From contig FN649149.1 of NCBI GenBank assembly GCA_000310025.1, positions 327,348-391,347 on the forward strand: DNA of 64,000 bases, in the 5' to 3' direction. Positions within the stretch are counted from its first letter, which is position 1, and the number at the start of each line of letters is the position of its first letter. Source of the stretch: Ectocarpus siliculosus. Its lineage: Eukaryota > Sar > Phaeophyceae > Ectocarpales > Ectocarpaceae. This document shows positions 34,715 through 46,700 of the stretch, piece by piece. The notes below the pieces were generated by a model. The model saw only the letters and a program-made list of their open reading frames with translations, ran no database searches and had not been told where the DNA came from. Position numbers and translations under genes: made by a program.

Positions 34715-37700
34715 TCACTCTCCAAGGTCAGCCGGCGACAGCTCTAAATCTTCCAACAGGTACTCTTCCATGAACCCCCCTCCCTTGTCGTACGCCGACT
34801 CTGCCATCCCGATCCCTTGCGCTCCTCCCGAACCGATGCGGGCAGACGTAAACCTTGCAAAGCAGGGCGGCACGAAAAACAAGTGTGGGAGAAAAAAACA
34901 AATAAAAACGTCGGCTTGTGCCACACTTGGACGCCTTCGAGTGAGGTTGCTGGCCGTAAACAATTCGGGGATATCACAGAGTCGTCTCCTTCACCAGGGA
35001 CAACTTGAACATTAGAAAATACTTGCCGTCCAACAGACCGCAGAAAAGCTAGCTCTCGATGGCAAAGAACAGAGGCACTGATGGGCCGCGCAGTTGCGTA
35101 GCTTTAGGCAGACAAACAAGGGAGAGAGGAAAATACCATGATCGCGATTGCTTCCCTCTACACTCTCAACATAGCGAATGCCATGGGAAGGGCCGAGGGG
35201 GCCGGAGCGTGAGCGTGCATGCAACGGTCGTCGTGCAAAGTTCGACGCTACAGCACCAATCCTGCTTCGACGACAACTCCCGTACCAATGCACCTACTCG
35301 TTTATTCACTTGAATCGTCACTCGAGGCAGGTATCATAGTCGTACCACCGGCAACACAAGCTGAAGACCAACTACCGCTGTACACCTCCTGCTTGCGCCC
35401 TGGACTCGATTGGGTGCGGTGGTGTGGTCACAACTAACCAAGAGGGAGACTAAAGACCTCACCTTAGTTCGCACATAAACAACACCGACGGCCCTCCGCC
35501 TATCCCTCCCACGCTCCCTCTCCCCACACCGCCCGCAGACGGCGACCTCGCGAGCACGGTGTAGCACGACCCCGAGCCATGAGGGGGCAATGCCGGAAAA
35601 TGCCGCTCGGTCTTGATCGAGTACAGGTCCGGGTCGCTACCAAGAGACGGAGGGTGGGGGGGGAGGGGGGGGTCGGAAGGCCAGGTCAAAGGCACTGGTG
35701 GTAATGCGTAGGACTTGAGGGGAAGGGATGGAAGTAGCGGGGAGACATGTGGAACATGACACAAGCAGCACAAGCCGTCGTTGTCGTAGAGCATTGAAGT
35801 TGTGGCACGACTAAAATTCCTGGGTGCATTTGCGGGTTTGTCGTGTTACGGAATACTTTGCCTTGGTTACACAACATGCACCGTCACCCGCTGGTGCCAT
35901 CTGTTTAGTCCCAATCAAACACAAAAAGGGACGCATCACTGCCAACGCAGGCCGAGCTCAGAAAAGAAAATGTGCATCACACTGAACTGGTCTTCTGTTC
36001 ACAATCGAGCAAGACAAAACTGGAAATTTAATCAGGCTCGGCGAAGAGTGTGACCGAGTCGACTACTAAACCCAATCGAGGAAGGACGACAAATCTTAAC
36101 AACTACATCCATACAATCGACAACACGTCACCTGCACTCCACTTTGACGAGGACGTTGTGAAGCCTCTGGTCTCTCAGCCTGTTGGTCACGTCGAACTGG
36201 AGCACGATGAAGGACTCGAAAACGTGCTTGATGCAGCCCACCCTTCGAAACAAACCAAAGTGGGGAAAAGCGGGAGGATAAAGCGCGACCACCCCTCATC
36301 ACGATCGATCGTCCGAACCACAACAGTAACACACGCACAAGTTGTGAGGGGAGAAGGGCAGGGATGGTGGTGGCACCCGACCCCCCTGGAACCGATTAGC
36401 ACCCGTGCCTCTCCTGGGAGAGGAAGCAACGGGAATGAGTCTGCCAAATCCCGCACCCCCACAACCACCATCACCCCTTGCCCTCCTCCCCTCAAGCGCG
36501 CTGTTCCGCGAACTGGAGACATGGGACAGGTCCCTCGTCTTGGAAGACACATACCAACGCTGGTGAGGAGAGTTGGTGTTGATGAACGCCAGGTCTTACC
36601 TCAGCAAAAACAACCCATGAAGCATCCAAGACCTTGCTGCCGCCACCACCGGCGTGAAAAGGAAAACGAAGAGCACGGTCTACAGCTTCAAAACATCGCT
36701 ACAGGAGTACCCCCTCCCCCCTCCCAAGGCTCCAACAGCGTCGCTTACCCGTAGTCAGCTGTTGGATCCGTGAGCTCGACGGGAGGACAAGTCCTGAGCA
36801 GCGTGCCAAGCTGGGGGAAGGAAGCCAGGGAGAGCTCGGGCACTCTGCTCACTTGCCCCTGCAGCTGAATCAGCTCGAACTTGACGTTGACGTAATCTGC
36901 TCGGCACAACTGGTGCGTCACCTAAGGGCAGGTAGGTGTGCAATCGAAATGAACAAGAGACAGTTGGGGGAAGGGGGGGTGTCAGACGGTATAGATATGA
37001 CGACACACAGGTACGAGGGGTCAGAAGCGACGTTGTGGAGATGGTGAAATCGTAACCCCCACCTCTTGTTTGATTTGAAATTCCATCACGATTGGCGGCT
37101 GATTGGGTGAACATCAACCACCGGTGGGATCCCGCGGCACGCATCACTTGCGACCGCCGCTGGAGAGCAGGGCGATGCTACAGGTAAGCTCCTCGGGGGG
37201 GCGTACAGCGATCTACGGAGAACGTAGAGCATGCGCGGTTATGCACGCTGTGTATTATTCTTGCAATCGAAACATAGTCCTCGCGAACGCGCACCGAGCT
37301 CCCTCATGCTACACCATCGATCGGCTTCCGGGGTCTGAGTGACGACATGTCCTTTCCAGAGGTAAAGCAGCAACAGAAAACCGTCTCGGGTGCTGGTGAA
37401 TAGGAGCGGCCACCCTCGCGGCCACGACGCGATCGCGGCGCCGGACTTCTCCTGAAGCCAAAACGACAACCAGCAACAATGACCATGAAGAAAACGCCAC
37501 AAGCTCCTTCGAGCATTCTTACACACGCACACACACATGTCGTCCAGCTTCCTCCGCGACCCCCCCGGCCGAGAGACCCCTATCATGAGCAAGAACGTTC
37601 TCCGCATTTGCAATACCTCTGACGCATTTTCATTGATGAGCTGGTTAGCGCGGTCGGTACATACTTATCAAAGAAATGCACGAAACACACAACAGCGCGT

Positions 37701-40700
37701 GTTCGCGGTACTCTTTCGCGCTGTTAAAACTCACGCATTCCCCAATGGTCAGCGTGGTCAACGCTAACTAAACACGCACCTGGTTGCTCCGCCTCCTTGC
37801 CTCCGCGTGCCTGACCGCCGAGGAGAGAAAAGGAACAAGCTTCGACACCGGGACACTCGGCGGCAGCAACGCCATGACCTTGACCGGATCAACCCTGGAG
37901 AAATGCCTCTCTAGTAGGGAAACCGCCTCGTCCAGACCTCCGACCTCCTCTCCGACAGCAGCGACGCCGTCGTCGGAAACCTTGAGGCTCGAAGGCGATC
38001 CAGCCTTGCTCTGGGCAGGGTGGTGGCCTCCTGCTTTGTTTTGGCCTTGGAGGTACACCTTCAGGAGAAAAAGGTACACCTCTTCGTCCGGGGATGGTGT
38101 CGCGGTTGCGGCGTCTAACGCGAAAAAAAAGATATGGTACACGAAAGAAGGAGCGCATTCGGTTCTTACAAGGGAGGCTTATGCGAAGACGGTGTTGGAG
38201 GTGGTTTCCATGTTCGCGTTGTTAGCGCTGCACCGGAAGTTGTACAAGGAGAGGGGCTGATTTCCGGGAACAAAACACGGCAAAGCCTTTTTGGTCGTGA
38301 ACCGTCATGCGGACAACCACATCGGGTGGTACAGAGCGTTCGCAGCAGTCACACGAACACCCCAACTCGGAACTCCATCCCGGAGGGTGGCATGGAAAGC
38401 GCACTCGCCTGCTGGCGCGCCCCGTTTGGCTGTACTCTTCGCCTTGGCAGCGCTCTCGCACCTCTCCCATATTCGTCCGCAGTACGCCTCCGCCATCTCT
38501 CGGTTCTTGAGCTGCCAAGTAGAACCAAAACAACAGCGGGTCGGGGACGTCGGGGTAGCATCCCGACAGAATAAGGGACACGCCCAAATTTACCCGAAAG
38601 GGTGGGCCACTCCAAGAAACGACAACTGTGCGTGCTGCTGCACCGCTATTGGTAGGGACATGTTGGAACCGCACGTTCCCTGAGCCCTCTTTGCCAAGGG
38701 CGGCTTCGCACAAACCTGTCTGACGTAGATGTGCAACACTTCCTCGTGTCTCCCCAGCCTCGACAGGAGCAAGGCATGCTCCTCCAAGAAGTGCGAAGGG
38801 ATCACCGACAGCAAGCGCGCGGGGTTGTACTTCTCGCTCGTCTTGGATGGCCGTCGTAATCGTGATCGTTGTCGTCGACGTTGTCGTTGCGGTGTTGTCC
38901 ATGTCGGTGAAACGCGGAGGGCAGAGCGAGGAGCGTTAAGCAGCGAGCGAGAACGGAACGCAAACAACGGGGACGGGGGAACCACGACAGAAAACCAATA
39001 TGGAAGCCCAGAGAAGCACAGGGTCACTTACGGCTCTCCCGAGCAACATGGTTCGCCCTTGCCGAATGCGTACACCAAACTAACCAGCTAGAACATACAT
39101 TTGCCAGTCGGCCTGTTCCAAATCTACGAATGTGGAAGTGGGAAACGCGGGAAGGGCTTCCCCACCCACCGCTCGCGGCTTATAACCTACAGCCAAGCGA
39201 CGTTCAGGTCGCGGTTCAAACAGAGTTTGATCTACTCATCCACTCACCTGCAAGAATAGCTGCAAGCGTTGTCTGTAAGCCGCTGCCAGACCGTTCTTGT
39301 CCTTCGCGATATTCTTGGAGGAACCGAGCCTTCTCGAGCTCTGGCCTCGATCCGCTGCCGCTCCCTGCTCCACCTTTGGCGACGTTTAGCACCGGAGATC
39401 AAACCGTCATCGAAGTAAAAAAAAAAAATGGGTACTTTCCGTGTGTATTCCACACATTTCGCGCCCGCAGCGCACTATCCCACCTCCCGACAAACGCATC
39501 CACACATCCCGACGAAGTGCTGCTGCCAGCAGGACGAGGCAAGCCGATTCCGTCGCCTCTTGGCGAGCGAATCAGGAACACACAACCCCCGGTGCACCCA
39601 AACACACGGAGGGCCCGAACCTACGGGGATACCTAAGGCATGCTACTATACATCCGTAGCCTCTTGGCGATCGAATCAAGAGCACACAATCTCCGTCGCA
39701 TTTGACACGTAGGAGGCCCCGAAACCTATTGATTCCATTGATGCGCAGATCGTTTCCCGCCCATCCTTCCCATCCGCCAACCCTAATTCTCGGTCTCACC
39801 AGTAGGCCCTCCATGAGCAAGTACGCAAGCTCGTCGTGCAGCGCCGAGGTAACTTCCCCCTCCCTCGCACCCCCCCCGCCTTCCCCACCACCACCCGCAG
39901 CGGCGTCTATGAGCACTTGCAGGTACCCGACAGCGAGGGCTCTGCCGCTCGTGAAAGGGATCGTCATTGGCACGGCCTGGCCCTCTTTTGCAGGTTGGGC
40001 GGCGGCAGCAGTGGCGGCGGCGGAGGTTTCTGCGTTCGCTCGACCAGACTGTGGCACCGATCGGGGGGTGGGGGTGGGGTGGGGGGGCGTACGGCACGAA
40101 TCTCATGGCAAGAAAGGGGAACATACATTAACAATAACATAATCATATCTGGCTCTACCCCAACTAGTCAACGTGAGTTGGATGAATGTACGCCCATACT
40201 TCCGCACCACATGTGTCTGGACCGCCTACTAGCAAAACTCCCACCAAAGCATTTCAGACAGCTCTGCAAGAATTCGCGTGTCTTTGGGCTTGGATTTCTG
40301 CAATCCGCACACAGAGGCCAGTCGGTGTTTCGGCTGCAGGCGCCACACCGTGTGGAAAAAAGAGGCACGTAGGCCAAAAAGCACAAGCCCTCTCGCGCAC
40401 AGCCTGTCCCTCTCGTCACGTGCTAAACGTTGCCGGCACCAAATGCACAAACTTTGTCAAAAAGGCGTCCGTCCAGGCCACGCACCTCGCTCGGGGTGAT
40501 GGTCTTCAGGAACGACACCACGTCGTGCGGGGCAAGGCCCGCCTCCGCCCGTCTCCCGTCTGCCGAAGCCCCCCCGGCCCTCCTGGAAACTCCGACCCGT
40601 CGCTGAGCCAGGAAACCGCCGTGGTGGCTCAGGCCGGTTGCTTGTCGGTGCTCGTTCAAGAAGACGGACAGGCCGAGGGCGGGGTCGGCTTCCAGCAGCG

Positions 40701-43700
40701 GCTTCACCGAGCGGAGAACGAGGGCGCGGTGCGCGGGTTCCGAGGAGAGTCGGAGCTCTCGGAGGTAGGCGGCGAGCCACCGGCGGAACTGCGGCGCGGT
40801 CCAACCCCCGCCGCCGCCGCCGCTGCCCCCGGAGTATGATGAGGAGGAAGGAGCGACGCACCTGAGGTTGGTTGGTTGCGGAGGTACGGGAGAAACGGGG
40901 CATGGGTCGGCAAAAAGACGCTGGGCGGTTGTTCTGGAGAGGCGGTCCTTAGAGGGAGGCCTGGCTCGAGATTCCCAGCACGGTGCTGATCGTGCACCCG
41001 TTCGTGACGAAGGTAAGACATGCCAGTGCCCTTCACTGCACCTACCCCGTCTTGACAACAACGACACGCGCGCTCGCCACCCCCGCTCTAATTCCTTCCT
41101 TCCCACGCCAAGACAACGGCGACAGCACAGCAGCAAGACTTCTTGATGACGGCTTGCCTGTCTTCCGTGGCAAGCGCCAGCGCGTCCTCGTGCAGGCCCC
41201 TCCCGCGGTAGAGACACAGCAGGGCCTCGATGAAAGAGGGACCGCTGGCGGCCAAGAGGGGTGCACAGGCTGCCAGGCTGCACCGGTTGGGACCGCTCAG
41301 AAGCTCCACCTTTTATTGCAGCGTTCGCGATGAGGCACGGAAAAGGCGTCAAATGCGTGGTTTGTTTGTGTGCTGAATGGGACTATTCGAGGGTGTCCCG
41401 ACTGGACGTAATTGCCGAAACGAGAGTCGAGAATTGGGGGTGTGCGTGCGACCAAGGCTGGTGGGCTACGTTGCTCCCATTGGTCGGCGGCACCAGAGCT
41501 CATCGCAAGTCTCACGGCTGCTTCGAAACATTGGTTCTTGATGCTGTGTTGTGCTCCTCTGTTCGTCGTCATCGCTCTTGCCCCGCTGCAAGCAAACCTT
41601 CGCAACCAGCTCGGTTTCGTAGTCGGCGCTCTTCCACGTACCAGTGCGCTGTGTCTCGGCGGGCTGCACTGCACGTACGACGACATCAGCATCGTGTCCA
41701 GCAGCACCAGGGTGTCTCCCGCCTTGCCGTCGTTATCGGAATTTCCAGAACCACCACCGTCGCCTTCGCCTCCGGCCGCTGGCGACGCCTGCTTCGAGTG
41801 CCGCCCCGGAGCACACAAACGTGGCGTTGACCAGCGGAGTGCAGCACCAACAACAGGGGGGTGCAGCAAGCAAGAGGCGTGTCTTTCACTGGGGTGTCAT
41901 AGAGAAAAAAAAACTACAAACGCTCGAGAGAACGTACAACCTAGAAAGTTCCCCTAAACACGCCGGACGAAAAGGACCGCCTGACTCTTCCCACCACAAC
42001 ACCGACCAGCAAGGTGCGTACATAAGTCCTACCATAGGTCCTTGCAAGCGGAGTGTGACCTCACTGACTGACATGCTTGGAAAAGCGGCGGCATGAAAAA
42101 ATCAACCAACAACTCACCTCGGCTGGGCCGTCGGCATCTTCGGCATCATCGGCCTTCTGACAGTCTTCCCGTTCAGCCGCGGCCAATATCGCAGGCCTGT
42201 GTCTCTCGAGAAACGTCATGACTGCGCTAGCCGCACGGCTCCGCGAGACCTGTAGGCACGCGCCAGCAATGAGTGGAGACGTCCAGATATCAAGAAAAAA
42301 GTGCGTGCTTGCGTACTATCTGCTACTAAGTACTTTTTTGTCACATGTAATACATGTCCTACACTTTTGATCTCGGCACAAAACAGTTCCGAGGCCTCCC
42401 TCCCGGTGTATTGCTTGCGATCGCCCCGCACGCAGCACGCCAAACCTGATGCACTGCCGCCATGCGTTCTGTAGGAGCATACAATCATTCCCATGGCGGC
42501 CCTCGAGGTCTTTATTGAGGGGCGTTCGTTCAACGGGGGCAGGACTTAAACGGTACAACTTCTCCTACGGTCCACCTTTACCGATCAACATGTTTTGCCG
42601 TTATCCCAGACGTCACACCAGGTTCGACTACATAGACGATCACACACTCAAAAAGCCCGCAGGCAAGCACACCAACGCATGTTTGTACCGCTACGAGAAA
42701 CGCAGACGGCATTGTTGCGGCGGTAATCCACTTACCCCCGTGAGCTGCCTAGGAGGCTCGCCAGACGATGTCGGACCTTTCTTCGGAGTATTGGGCCCTG
42801 TGAATCAAGACCATTGCAGACAAGTCGGGGGTGGACACATACCCCCAAGACAGATACAATAGTGTCATGCCTCAGACGTGCTACGCGGTCCCACCAGTCG
42901 CGGGACAAGATAAATAGGCCGAAAAAGAAAACTTCAGGGGATGTATTGTGATGCTTACAAGGGCGCTTCGCGGCGTACCGCTTCGCGTAGGCTGCATGGC
43001 GATGTCAAGTGTGTGTAGGTCGAATTTTGAGATGAGAGAAAAGAGACAGAAGTGTAGCACATGTATGTGAAAAGATGGTGGGCTTATTTGATTTGTTCGA
43101 TGAGATGAACTAATGAAGGCCAGAGGACAGAGAGGAAAACATGCACATGTGGCAAGCGGCAAGAAACCAACACCGCAGCAAGAACAATGTCCATAGTTAG
43201 TTGTATGCATGCTGAGACCATGCACCGAAATGAACGTGTTTGTGCCGCCTCAACACCACACCGGAAACTAAATGTTGGAAATGCATGCATACATACGGGT
43301 GAGGAGCAAAACAAATAATTCGATGCATCATCATCATCATCATCATCATCATCTCTTCCTCCATCATCCCACCCAGCAACTACACACAACATGTATGTAG
43401 GTACTTTCAAAGTAGATGTATCCGCATCAGCATGGCAAAAACCCACACTACTCGTCCCACAGCATATATATATATATATGCCCCGATGGGCCGGCGGGGG
43501 AGGACATTTTCCCCGATGGATACAACGCTTCTTGAGCAACACACTGATTTCTGGCTCCGAACCCTACACCTGCTGCTTGACGTAAGATCATCAGGACACT
43601 GGTGTGGCAGTTAGCTCTCTGGCTGGAGCGAGTTTTATGTGTAGAGGCGCCGATATGGGTGAGCTCTAGGTGCGAGGTCGGATGCCCTCAAGAGATCTGC

Positions 43701-46700
43701 ATGCGGGCGAAGCAAACAAATTGTTCGCGGGGTGTTCTTGCAACCGACTTCCTACAGAAGCATCTTTATCGAAAAAAAGCTCGCGCCGAGCTTCCAAAAA
43801 TAGCGCAAACCCTCTCGGGAGGGATCTATCAATATGCATACAACGTATGTTTTCCCTCTGTTTTGTTGCATGTTCTTGCATCACCCCAAATGCCGCGGTG
43901 CTCTGTTAACCCCGCTCCGGAGGGAGGCCTTGATGTGAGAGCCTGGTCCGGTGAGAACCCGGCGTGCTCCATCCCGGGTTTGTAGGAATGCGAGGTCAAT
44001 CATCCAACACTTATGGCATGCACGGCTATGAGTACACCCCCCCCCCACCACCCACCTTGTAGGCTTCCACCTGGTGGGACGAACTCAGGTGGGGCCAAGG
44101 ACGGGAAGAGCGACAGCACGTGGTCGACCGGCGTCTCGGCGACTAGGAAGTGCCCGACCGCGCCCTCGTAGTCCCCCCACGAGAACAGGTCGTAAGCGTA
44201 GCGCTCGTGGATGCTCAGGACGTTTACCGACCCCAGCACCGACATGTCCTGGGGGAGTGGAGTCGGGACGAGACGTGGTCCGATTGCATCGAAAAACGGT
44301 GCTCGATGTCGGCTAGCGTGGAGTTATGCTTAGATCGATCCAAGCACGGAAAATGAATTGGGTCGTCAGTGCTATCGACATCGACTGCTGCAACACAGCC
44401 GTCCAAAGGCGCATGTAGGTATATGATCAACCGTCGCGTCTGAGCAGGGTCTATCGGTACCAACACACACGTAGCGCGTGCGCCACTTTGAGCAGCATTG
44501 TAACGGTCACGAGCCGAACGTCGCCGCTACAACTAAAAGAAGGAAGGCAAAATGAAACGAGTACAGGTGAGCAATATTTCTTACAAAAACCACCACCTAT
44601 GCATACCAACGCATCAAATCTCACCTTGCACATCGCGCACAAGCTTAAGGCGTCTTCGTAGCTGCCAGACTCTGCCAGGGTCTCCACCTGAATAAAATAC
44701 GAAAAGAGGCGTTCGCTACGATGTTATGTTATGAGCACGCACACAAGACAAACAAACACAATCAACACGAGAGCGGCGAGCGAATTAAACTTTCAGTCAT
44801 GAGTCATGAGCATGCCAACCAACAGCGGGGCAGCGGAATGAGAGGGGAAATGTGCTCGCTGCAACAAAACACGAGACATCACCGCAAAACAGCCAGCGTC
44901 GGCAGTGGGCTAAACGGTAAACAAAAGAAAGAAAACAAAAAAACAGCAGCAGACAGGAACAACAAACCGCTAAATAAACGCCTCTCAAGGAACCTGATGA
45001 TGGGACAACCGACACTTGGAAGTTCCCGGCATGCAGCAGCTGAAACGACGGGAAAGTGTTGTACGTAGCTCAACACGACTTCACCTGAAACTCGATCGGA
45101 ATGAGCTTGAGAAGGTTCACAGAGTTTGCCGTGGCGACGTACGTCAAGTCGCCTCTCCCTCCCCCCACGGGGCATGTCGTCATGCAGGTCGCTCCCGGCA
45201 GATCAAAGGTCTGCAGCGGGGCTAGGCTTGCAAGGTCGTGGACTTCCACCTGCTCTCATGCAGGGTTTACATGCGTTCAGCCAAGCGTACGAAAAAGCAA
45301 GCACACGCAAAGCAAGCAGAGGCGAAACCGACAGGAGCGGTGGCGCGAAGGAAGAAGATCAAGCCAAGCACACACCGCTATTGCGAAGCGGAGCCGTTCA
45401 TGACACTTTCGACGCGTATGGGTCGCTTTCGATGGCCTACCAAGAGCTCGTAACATCAGTCATACATGGAGGAGAAAGCAGTGCATCCGATCAGCGCTCT
45501 ATTGGTACGGATAACAGTCAGCTTGTTCCCCGTCAAGGTGAAGCAGGCAGCCGGCTGCGTAAAAAGAAAATGGTAACTACATAGACTCATGTGTTACTTC
45601 CCCGTCCATCTCATCCCAACATCTACAAATACATCCCTAACGAAGTTAGGAAACTAAAACGTCTTGACCTCCCCCCCTCTGTCTCAAACAAGGCAAAAAC
45701 AAACACACTCCGTGCCCTAAGAACGAAGCCGTTCACAAGCCACACCTGGCGCGGCAAGGCCGCAACGAAGAAGGCCGTCGACAAGCACACCGACAGCGGG
45801 GGCGCGGTCCACGTCAGCCGCTCTTCGTGACCTCGACCGACCAGATCAACCAGTAGCCCTCGGGAGCCGCTGAAACACGCGCGCAAAGGGCCGATCCGGG
45901 TACCCCATGCACACACAAACAGAGGAATTAGAGGCATCTGCAGACGGTACGAGCTTGGGGGGCAGAAACAATCGGGTGTGCACCTGTCTCTTCGTAGACG
46001 AACGCAGATGTGCTTCTGTAGCTCGTAAAGTGAAACTTATCTCGAAGTGACAACATGGGTTCAATTTTATGACTATACACTCCATTGATTGCTACGCTCA
46101 TCGAACGCTTTTGTTGGGGAGCATTCAAAGGACAAAAGCAGCCCCTACAAAAACCATCTGCAAGTACAATACAACTAATGCCACTGCCATCATCACCACC
46201 ACCACCACCACCACCACCACCAACAACAACAAACAACAAGCGCGACGTTAACAGTATTTTAAAACCTTGAAAGGAGTACTCTTGCACCGCGGGCAGAAGA
46301 AGCCGGCACCGGCAAAATTACGCCGTGGCTGGATGACCCCCCGCCCCCCAGACCTGATATGCTGGACGTCCTGAACGGAAAAGGGCGAAAAGACCGGAGG
46401 TTGTGTTGGAGCAGTGTTAAACGACGCCGTCGCCGAACTCAAACCGCCGCACAGACTCCCAACTACATGAAAAGAAGTAGGCACGTCACGGAGGCATTTG
46501 CAGAGCTCTCATACTGCAGGTTGGTGTATAATCATGGGGAGCATAAGTGTTCACCAGTGGGGGTAAATGAGCAGTGGTATGTCGTACACTGCGTGTGCTC
46601 ACAGAGCACGGCTGCATGGCAATACAACCAGAGCGCTCAGGCAGGCTAGACGTAGCCGTTTGGCATCACAGCCGCATCGCTCTTGAACGCTAGCCCGTAC

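Noticed and set aside
39572-41352. Single long minus-strand genes at 40423-41352 and 39572-40057
   Set aside because: Only parts of these frames are conserved; they are exons 40861-40486 and 39976-39800 of the VPS39-like gene read through introns.
45928-46287. Minus-strand frame with a poly-Gly run
   Set aside because: The run is an (ACC)n microsatellite in an intron of the VPS39-like gene; the flanking exons join in phase without it.
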